Positions 1 to 4,442 of a stretch of 7,723 bases of DNA are shown here, piece after piece (the first letter of the stretch is position 1; the number at the start of each line of letters is the position of its first letter). The stretch comes from Acidobacteriota bacterium (GTDB lineage Bacteria; Acidobacteriota; Terriglobia; Terriglobales; Acidobacteriaceae): contig JAJZJJ010000119.1 in the NCBI GenBank assembly GCA_021810175.1, positions 1-7,723 on the forward strand. Direction: 5' to 3'. The position numbers were made by a program, and so were the translations under genes. The notes below the pieces were generated by a model. It ran no database searches. It worked only from the letters and a program-made list of their open reading frames with translations, and was not told the DNA's origin.

Positions 1-322
1 GGCCCGGCCGCCCGCCGCGGGTTTCGGCCAGCACCTTACCCATTTCGCGGGTCATTTCCTGGGCGTACTGCTCCTTGCGCTCGAGCAGGAGCTGGCCGGT
101 GCGGTAGAGGATTTCGGCGCGTTTGGGCGCGGGGACCAGGCGCCAGGTTTTGAAGGCCTCGGCAGCGGACTGGACGGCCAGATCGACGTCTTCCGCGGCG
201 GATGCCTGAAACTCGCCGAGGATGTCGTCTTCGCGGGCCGGATTCACGTTAAGGAAGGTTTTGCCGCCGCGGGCTGGAATGAACCGGCCGCCGATGAGAT
301 TGAAGTAGGTTTTGGTCGCCAC
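1..322 (-). CDS. Aldehyde dehydrogenase family protein, N-terminal fragment
   Basis: This is the first 107 codons of a leftward gene that leaves the window at its left edge. The translation looks like the N-terminal arm of NAD(P)-dependent aldehyde dehydrogenases, which oxidise aldehydes to acids in the cytoplasm. Visible family landmarks are GGRFIPA near residue 11, NPAREDDILGEF near 27, the stretch from AEDVDLAVQSAAEAF to W60, and REMGKVLAETRG at 92-103. The Rossmann cofactor site and the catalytic Cys and Glu lie outside the window, so the substrate class cannot be told. The GTG start at 322 is chosen because AGGAGA (complement of 334-339) lies 11 nt upstream; another in-frame GTG at 352 lacks such a site. 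The last four residues, GRPG, do not match the DVQE-like continuation I expect. The gene lies 115 bp downstream of the 155-aa protein gene on the same strand. Confidence 0.8.
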   Translation of the reverse strand, partial: MATKTYFNLIGGRFIPARGGKTFLNVNPAREDDILGEFQASAAEDVDLAVQSAAEAFKTWRLVPAPKRAEILYRTGQLLLERKEQYAQEMTREMGKVLAETRGGRPG

Positions 323-333
323 GATTCGCTGGG

Positions 334-339
334 TCTCCT
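334..339 (-). promoter_or_regulatory. Ribosome binding site of the aldehyde dehydrogenase gene
   Basis: AGGAGA on the minus strand lies 11 nt before the GTG at 322. The same AGGAGACC string precedes the GTG start of the neighbouring 438-905 gene, which supports both non-ATG starts. Confidence 0.5.
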
Positions 340-392
340 GAGACGAAAACACTCCAGCATAGCGGAAGCGGGTGGAAAGAGCGATTCGCGCC

Positions 393-420
393 GGGCGGGC
401 AGGCGCAGATGAGCCCGCCC
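393..420 (-). terminator. GC-rich hairpin downstream of the 155-aa protein gene
   Basis: GGGCGGGC (393-400) and GCCCGCCC (413-420) form a perfect 8-bp GC stem around a 12-nt loop. It starts 17 nt past the TAA of the leftward 155-aa protein gene and lies about 70 nt before the aldehyde dehydrogenase start. No uridine run follows; the nearest is a short TTT about 15 nt on. It may therefore be a weak terminator, an mRNA 3'-end stabiliser, or a structure in the leader of the dehydrogenase gene. Confidence 0.4.
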
Positions 421-437
421 CCGGGCAGCGATTGGCG

Positions 438-905
438 TTAGTGGTGGGTGACGGTGCCGGAGAGGATGGTATTCCCGTTCGGCATCTGCGCCTGAGCGTT
501 GTGCTGGGCGGTAATGACCAGCTTGAAGCGCTTGTATGGCGTTTCCGCGTGGAGTTCGCCATGCTCGTGCTTGTTCACGGTGATCCGTCCGATGTTCTGC
601 GCCGGGTGGCCCGGCGGCTCTATCCAGACGACGTAGGCGTTCTCAGACGGGGTGAGAGAGCCGGGCTGCGCCAGAGCACTGACATTGATGTCGAGTTTGG
701 TGTTGCCGTTCCCGCCTTTTTTGATGTTGACTGTGCCCTGCGCGCCGGGAGTCAGGGATCCGGGCATCAGGTTGATCTGAGTACCGCCTCCGAAGGGCCA
801 GATCAAGGCCAAGGCGAGAACCGGGGGCAAGGCACTGAACAGGCGACTGGTACGTCCGCCAAAGACAGCGTTACAAGAAATTCTGAAGGATCGGGCAAGG
901 TTCAC
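438..905 (-). CDS. Membrane-anchored or exported small protein of unknown function, RskA-like C-terminal pattern
   Basis: I do not recognise a named family. From GTG at 905 the product is 155 aa. The frame stays open upstream to an ATG at 1130, but AGGAGA (complement of 915-920) sits 9 nt before the GTG and the upstream residues look non-coding. Residues 1-21 are basic and polar. Residues about 22-37 (LFSALPPVLALALIW) form one hydrophobic segment, either an uncleaved anchor or a signal peptide, so the rest is probably periplasmic. A Gly/Asn/Thr-rich stretch (about 48-72) is followed by a likely beta-sandwich: AYVVWIEPPG at 90-99, NIGRITV at 104-110, FKLVITAQ at 127-134 and NGNTILSGTV at 143-152. 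That order resembles the periplasmic domain of anti-sigma-K (RskA) proteins (YxxW, G, FxVTxE, P-G-xVLxG). The zinc-binding anti-sigma helix bundle is absent. The RskA relation is inference; the gene itself is well supported. Confidence 0.75.
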   Translation of the reverse strand: MNLARSFRISCNAVFGGRTSRLFSALPPVLALALIWPFGGGTQINLMPGSLTPGAQGTVNIKKGGNGNTKLDINVSALAQPGSLTPSENAYVVWIEPPGHPAQNIGRITVNKHEHGELHAETPYKRFKLVITAQHNAQAQMPNGNTILSGTVTHH

Positions 906-914
906 TATGGTTGG

Positions 915-920
915 TCTCCT
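915..920 (-). promoter_or_regulatory. Ribosome binding site deciding the GTG start of the 155-aa protein
   Basis: AGGAGA on the minus strand lies 9 nt before the GTG at 905. It favours this start over the far upstream ATG at 1130, which would place about 75 unrelated residues ahead of the hydrophobic segment. Confidence 0.55.
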
Positions 921-1151
921 TGTTGCGCCGGAGTCATCTTCGCTGCCTCGCGTGTTTCGAGCCGCGGCCGCCATGTATCGGTTCAGCGCCGGACAAAACT
1001 TACGAAGCGGCGAAAAGTCGGGAAGCGCGAGATTGAGCCGCCTCTTCGATTGGATGAAAATCCGGTTCGGAATGCTGTTTGGGGCAAACAAGTTACCCAT
1101 TCGTGTCATGCTTGGCGCGGGAAAAGGCATGCCGAGGGCGTCAGCAGGCCT

Positions 1152-1157
1152 TACAAT
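1152..1157 (+). promoter_or_regulatory. Candidate -10 element of the mreB promoter
   Basis: TACAAT matches the sigma-70 -10 consensus TATAAT at five of six positions and would start transcription near 1164, giving a leader of about 32 nt. The hexamer at the right distance upstream (1129-1134, ATGCCG, 17-bp spacer) is a poor -35. A very similar TTACAAT context occurs upstream of the TPR gene at 4326-4332. Confidence 0.35.
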
Positions 1158-1195
1158 AGTGACGAGTTCCTCTCATCAGAAAAGTATTTCCTTCC

Positions 1196-2260
1196 ATGTC
1201 AACGAATGGTTTTCAGGCGCGTTCCTCGCGATCGCACGGGCTGCGGTCAATATTCAGTGTCTTTTCCAACGATCTGGCGATCGATCTGGGCACAGCCAAC
1301 ACGCTGGTTTTTGCAGCCAACAAAGGGATTGTGGTCAATGAGCCTTCGATCGTCGCCATCAACAAGGTGACCGGCGAAGTGGAAGCGGTCGGCAAGGAAG
1401 CCAAGGAAATGCTGGGGCGGACGCCTGGCAACATTGTGGCCATCAAGCCGATGAAGGATGGGGTGATCGCCGACTTCAAGGTCACCGAGAAGATGCTGAA
1501 CTACTTCATCCAGAAAGCCCACAACCGCAAGATGATGGTGCATCCGCGGATCGTGATCGGCGTGCCTTCCGAGATTACGCAGGTAGAAAAGCGAGCGGTG
1601 GAGGATTCGGCGTATCGCGCCAAGGCCAGCGAGGTGTTTCTGGTGGAGCAGGCCATGGTGGCGGCCATCGGCGCCGGTTTGCCCATTACCGAGCCAAGCG
1701 GCAACATGGTGGTGGATATCGGCGGAGGGACCACCGATATTGCAGTGATTTCGCTTTCGGGCATCGTCTATTCGAGGTCGGTCCGCATGGCCGGCAATCA
1801 GATGGACGAATCCATCATGAACTACCTGAAGCGGAAATATAACCTGTTGATCGGCGAGCGGACGGCGGAACAGATCAAGATGGAACTGGGTTCGGCTTAC
1901 CCGCTGGAAAGGCCGGAGACGATGGAGATCAAGGGGCGGAATTTGATCGAGGGCGTACCCAAGACCATCTCCATTGACGACGGTGAGATCCGCGAGGCTC
2001 TGGGCGAATCGATCGCCACCATCCTTAATGCCATTCGCGTGGCTCTGGAGCGGACGCCGCCGGAGCTGAGCGCGGACATCAGCGACCGGGGCATTGTTCT
2101 GACCGGCGGCGGGGCGCTGATTCGCAATCTGGACAAGCGCATTCGGGAGGAAACGGGCCTACCCGTATCCATCGCGGACGATCCGCTGGCCAGTGTGGTG
2201 CTCGGAACGGGTAAGATGCTGAGCGATTTCCGGCTGCTGCGCAAGATCAAGATCGAGTAG
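1196..2260 (+). CDS. mreB: Rod shape-determining protein MreB (bacterial actin)
   Basis: MreB is an actin-like ATPase that polymerises along the inner face of the cytoplasmic membrane and directs lateral peptidoglycan synthesis. The 354-aa product is close to the usual length of about 345. The actin-fold nucleotide motifs are intact: phosphate-1 AIDLGTANT at 28-36, connect-1 region VFLVEQAMVAAIGAG at 147-161, phosphate-2 VVDIGGGTTDIAV at 172-184, and adenosine motif GIVLTGGGALI at 299-309. Residues 1-24 form an N-terminal extension with basic and serine residues ending in LRSIFSVF, plausibly the amphipathic membrane-binding segment. ATG 1196 is the only reasonable in-frame start before the DLGT motif, but no Shine-Dalgarno sequence is obvious before it. 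mreC follows after 78 bp. The family assignment is essentially certain. Confidence 0.98.
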   Translation: MSTNGFQARSSRSHGLRSIFSVFSNDLAIDLGTANTLVFAANKGIVVNEPSIVAINKVTGEVEAVGKEAKEMLGRTPGNIVAIKPMKDGVIADFKVTEKMLNYFIQKAHNRKMMVHPRIVIGVPSEITQVEKRAVEDSAYRAKASEVFLVEQAMVAAIGAGLPITEPSGNMVVDIGGGTTDIAVISLSGIVYSRSVRMAGNQMDESIMNYLKRKYNLLIGERTAEQIKMELGSAYPLERPETMEIKGRNLIEGVPKTISIDDGEIREALGESIATILNAIRVALERTPPELSADISDRGIVLTGGGALIRNLDKRIREETGLPVSIADDPLASVVLGTGKMLSDFRLLRKIKIE

Positions 2261-2316
2261 TGCCCGTGCGCCCCCAGGGAACTGCCCGGCAGGTGTTCCG
2301 AGTTCAATACCGGCAT

Positions 2317-2330
2317 AGCCGCAGACGGCT
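2317..2330 (+). promoter_or_regulatory. Small hairpin just upstream of the mreC start
   Basis: AGCCG (2317-2321), CAGA loop, CGGCT (2326-2330) form a perfect 5-bp stem ending 8 nt before the mreC ATG. It overlaps an alternative CGGC-ATA-GCCG stem at 2311-2321, so the two cannot form together. No clear ribosome binding site is seen between mreB and mreC, so this structure occupies the place where one would be expected. A regulatory role is speculation. Confidence 0.25.
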
Positions 2331-2338
2331 CAGACTTC

Positions 2339-3652
2339 ATGGATTCCTTTTTTAGCCGTTACCGCAACGCCCTCGTGCTGATCGTTGTGCTGCTGACCCA
2401 GGTGATCGGGCTGGCGGTGCAGGTGCGTCGGCCGGGGCAGGGCGCATCCGACAAGGGCGGAGTGCGGCTGATCCGGCTGTGGGTCACGGATCTTGTGACG
2501 CCCCCCGAGTGGCTGCTGCATGCCACGGGGCGGGGCATTCGCGGGGTGTGGTCCGATTACATCGACCTGATCAACGTGCGGAAGCACAACCAGCAACTAC
2601 AGGCGCAGATCAATCAGCTGCGGCTGGACGAAGCCAGCATGGCGCAGGACGCCGCCCAGGCGGTCCGCCTGCAGAAGCTGCTGGGATTCCAGGAAAAGTA
2701 CATCTACAAAACCGTGGCGGCACAGGTGATCGGAAACTCCGGCACCGAGCAGTCGCGGGTCCTGCTGATCGACAAGGGATCGGACGACGGAATTCGGCCG
2801 GATATGGCCGTCATTACGCCGGACGGCATTGTCGGCAAGACGCGGGACGTCTTCGGGCATACCAGCCAGGTGCTGGAGATCTCCGATCCAACCAGCGGGG
2901 CCGGCGTGATGCTGGACACGATTCGGATCGAGGGCGTGCTGCAGGGCGATGCCTGGGGGCAGCCGGAGATTGTGGATGTCTCGCCGGATGACCGGATTAA
3001 GCCCGGCGAGGCCGTGGTGACCAGCGGCGGAGACGGCATTTTTCCGCGGGGGCTTCCGGTGGGGGTGGTGCGCCGCGTGGTGCCGGCGCAGGACGGCACC
3101 GTGGACGACCTGCTGGTGAAGCCGGCGGCCAATCTGTCGGCGCTGGAAGAAGTGCTGATCATTACCGGGACGGGCGACAAAATGCCCGCGCAGATGCAGC
3201 AGGATCTGAGCCAGGCGCAGGAGACGGCGGCGGAGATTCTGGCGGCACAGCTGCCGTCGCGCAACCTGCCCGATCCGAAGCCGGGTCCACCCGGGACGGC
3301 CGGGAGCGGCACGCAATCGGCGGCGCAGGTGCCGGCGAAGATGGTGCTGACGCTGCCGTCGCTGCCGCCAACTCCGCCGCAGCCGATTCACCGAGACCGC
3401 TACTCTCCGCTGGCCACGCCGCCGGCCGCGGATCTGGTTCCCGGGCAGGCGTCGAACGTGGTGGAGAGCCTGCCGCCCGGAGACGAAAACGCCAGCCAGG
3501 GCGCTTCCCCGGCCGGGAACAGCGCGAACGTCGTGCATTCGGCCAGCAAGAAAAAGGCGGTACCCGCGCGCCGGCCAGCCAGCGCGCCAGCCAGGCAGTC
3601 GGGCAGATCGGGCGGTCAGGCTCCGCATTCGGGCGCTGAGGGGAGAAATTAA
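2339..3652 (+). CDS. mreC: Rod shape-determining protein MreC with long C-terminal tail
   Basis: MreC is a bitopic inner-membrane protein whose periplasmic beta domains link MreB/MreD to the elongation-type peptidoglycan synthases. The 437-aa product has one membrane helix at about 11-29 and a polar linker. A coiled coil at about 78-118 is rich in Gln and Leu (KHNQQLQAQINQLRL). The paired beta domains lie at about 122-277. Typical family wording is present: RVLLIDKGSDDGIRPDM at 140-156, GIVGKT at 163-168, EAVVTSGGDGIFPRGLPVG at 224-242, and LSALEEVLII at 266-275. After about residue 277 comes a 160-residue tail rich in Pro, Ala, Ser and Gln, ending in a basic stretch; family members are usually about 270-370 aa, so this is long. 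mreD starts 2 bp after the stop. The ATG at 2339 has no strong ribosome binding site, but the membrane helix fits it. Confidence 0.95.
   Translation: MDSFFSRYRNALVLIVVLLTQVIGLAVQVRRPGQGASDKGGVRLIRLWVTDLVTPPEWLLHATGRGIRGVWSDYIDLINVRKHNQQLQAQINQLRLDEASMAQDAAQAVRLQKLLGFQEKYIYKTVAAQVIGNSGTEQSRVLLIDKGSDDGIRPDMAVITPDGIVGKTRDVFGHTSQVLEISDPTSGAGVMLDTIRIEGVLQGDAWGQPEIVDVSPDDRIKPGEAVVTSGGDGIFPRGLPVGVVRRVVPAQDGTVDDLLVKPAANLSALEEVLIITGTGDKMPAQMQQDLSQAQETAAEILAAQLPSRNLPDPKPGPPGTAGSGTQSAAQVPAKMVLTLPSLPPTPPQPIHRDRYSPLATPPAADLVPGQASNVVESLPPGDENASQGASPAGNSANVVHSASKKKAVPARRPASAPARQSGRSGGQAPHSGAEGRN
3638..3646 (+). promoter_or_regulatory. Strong ribosome binding site for mreD inside the mreC 3' end
   Basis: GAGGGGAGA ends 8 nt before the ATG at 3655 and lies within the last codons of mreC. 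It selects ATG 3655 over the second in-frame ATG at 3664 and implies co-translation of mreC and mreD. Confidence 0.6.
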
Positions 3653-3654
3653 CG

Positions 3655-4176
3655 ATGGCCCTGATGGCTTCGTCCCGGCACGAGGTGGGGACCAATTCCT
3701 ATCCGCTGGCGGTCTACATTCTGGTTCCGCTGCTGGCGCTTGGCCTGCAATCCTTTCTTTCTCTGCACTTTACGCATTTCGATTTAGTGGATCTGCCGCT
3801 GCTGGTGACGATCTACTATGCGATTTCGCGGCGAGAACCGGTGAGCGCGACCATTTTTGGGGCCGTCATGGGCATCGCGCAGGACGGCCTGACGCACCAT
3901 GCCCTGGGCATTTTCGGAATCGCCAAGGCGCTGATCGGGTATGTGGCGGCATCGCTGGGAGTGCGGGTGGATACCGACAACACCGGCATGCGCCTGCTGC
4001 TGGTCTTCGCCTTTACGCTGGCGCAGACGGGAATCCTGTGGCTGCTGGAGCGGCATATGCTGGGGCAGCCGTTCGCCTGGCACGGCCTGCACGAAATCCT
4101 GCGGGCTCTTGTGGATGCGGTCGCCGGCGTGATCCTGTTCGCGGTGCTGGACCTCTTCCGCCGGGAAGGATACTGA
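3655..4176 (+). CDS. mreD: Rod shape-determining membrane protein MreD
   Basis: MreD is a small polytopic inner-membrane protein that partners MreC in the rod complex; its exact biochemical role is not settled. The 173-aa product matches the usual length of about 160-175. It has a short polar N-terminus, then hydrophobic segments at about 17-38, 45-58, 62-77, 88-103, 112-131 and 150-168. A family-like GAVMGIAQDGL motif is at 69-79, and the protein ends in a charged FRREGY tail. MreD is poorly conserved in sequence, so position directly after mreC is part of the evidence. It is translationally linked to mreC. No mrdA or rodA gene follows; the next coding start is 266 bp away. Confidence 0.93.
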   Translation: MALMASSRHEVGTNSYPLAVYILVPLLALGLQSFLSLHFTHFDLVDLPLLVTIYYAISRREPVSATIFGAVMGIAQDGLTHHALGIFGIAKALIGYVAASLGVRVDTDNTGMRLLLVFAFTLAQTGILWLLERHMLGQPFAWHGLHEILRALVDAVAGVILFAVLDLFRREGY

Positions 4177-4194
4177 TCGCCTCCCGTCAGGCGA
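4177..4194 (+). terminator. Hairpin directly after the mreD stop codon
   Basis: TCGCCT (4177-4182) and AGGCGA (4189-4194) form a perfect 6-bp stem with a 6-nt loop immediately after the TGA. A second GC hairpin, GGCGCC-GGG-GGCGCC, follows at 4210-4224. Neither is followed by a T-run, so classic intrinsic termination is not shown. Together they may mark the end of the mre transcript. Confidence 0.35.
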
Positions 4195-4209
4195 GTCTAT
4201 GGGGCGTGC

Positions 4210-4224
4210 GGCGCCGGGGGCGCC
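4210..4224 (+). repeat. Inverted repeat GGCGCC-GGG-GGCGCC
   Basis: Two copies of the 6-bp palindrome GGCGCC separated by three G residues can form a tight GC hairpin. It lies 15 bp past the first hairpin after mreD. Its role is unknown; it may contribute to transcription termination. Confidence 0.4.
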
Positions 4225-4230
4225 TCGCTT

Positions 4231-4263
4231 CAGGAACTGCCTGGTTCGTTGCAGGAGCTGCCT
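4231..4263 (+). repeat. Two direct 12-bp repeats with 21-bp period (possible operator)
   Basis: CAGGAACTGCCT (4231-4242) and CAGGAGCTGCCT (4252-4263) differ at one base and start exactly 21 bp apart, about two helical turns. Each contains AGG-N5-CCT, a short inverted pair. They end 17 bp before the TTGACG -35 candidate at 4281, the position expected for upstream activator sites. Binding by a regulator is inference. Confidence 0.4.
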
Positions 4264-4280
4264 CTGTCGGCTGTGGAGTG

Positions 4281-4309
4281 TTGACGGAGTGCAAGCGCAG
4301 AGATAAAAC
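4281..4309 (+). promoter_or_regulatory. Candidate promoter for the TPR gene
   Basis: TTGACG (4281-4286) matches the -35 consensus at five of six positions. It is followed by a 17-bp spacer and TAAAAC (4304-4309), a four-of-six -10, giving a start near 4316 and a leader of about 127 nt. An alternative -10, TACAAT at 4327-4332, lies nearby but has no -35 partner. Confidence 0.4.
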
Positions 4310-4388
4310 TGCCTCTACCCGCAGGTTACAATCGTCATAAGAAATGCAGCGGGACGGGAAGCGTCGCTCCTGCTGCAGAGAAGCCCAG

Positions 4389-4411
4389 CCAGGCGGTACG
4401 GGTTTGCCTGG
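4389..4411 (+). promoter_or_regulatory. Hairpin in the TPR gene leader
   Basis: CCAGGC (4389-4394) and GCCTGG (4406-4411) form a perfect 6-bp stem with an 11-nt loop, which can be extended by G-U pairs on both sides. It ends 31 nt before the ATG at 4443. It could influence translation or stability; nothing resembles a known riboswitch. Confidence 0.3.
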
Positions 4412-4442
4412 TCGAACAGAGCGGAACAGGATTTCCCACCTC

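Larger units (their letters stand above)
906..1195. other. Divergent intergenic region between the 155-aa protein gene and mreB
   Basis: These 290 bp separate two divergent gene starts and should hold promoters for both. On the plus strand I can support only a TACAAT -10 candidate for mreB (see 1152-1157). On the minus strand I found no convincing -35/-10 pair for the 155-aa protein gene. Both strands contain open frames here, but they have no recognisable protein content and none has a good ribosome binding site. No tRNA or other RNA gene was noticed. Confidence 0.5.

Noticed and set aside
438..1130. Upstream ATG at 1130 as start of the 155-aa protein (230 aa)
   Set aside because: The extra residues have no protein-like pattern and would bury the hydrophobic segment, while the GTG at 905 has AGGAGA at ideal spacing.
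372..1370. Long rightward open frame of 332 codons across the left intergenic region
   Set aside because: It runs antisense to the 155-aa protein gene and into the mreB start in another frame, has no ribosome binding site, and its residues look like a shadow translation of GC-rich DNA.
2597..3628. Leftward 343-codon open frame opposite mreC
   Set aside because: Composition is dominated by Arg, His and Leu as expected from the antisense of a GC-rich gene; mreC on the other strand is a clear family member.
4344..4442. ATG at 4344 as start of the TPR protein, possibly leaderless behind TACAAT at 4327
   Set aside because: It would put 33 polar, Cys- and Arg-rich residues before an otherwise perfect signal peptide that begins at ATG 4443 and has its own AGGA.
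4177..4442. Remnant of a lost mrdA or rodA gene after mreD
   Set aside because: Reading all frames I found no penicillin-binding-protein or SEDS-like wording; the region looks like ordinary regulatory DNA.
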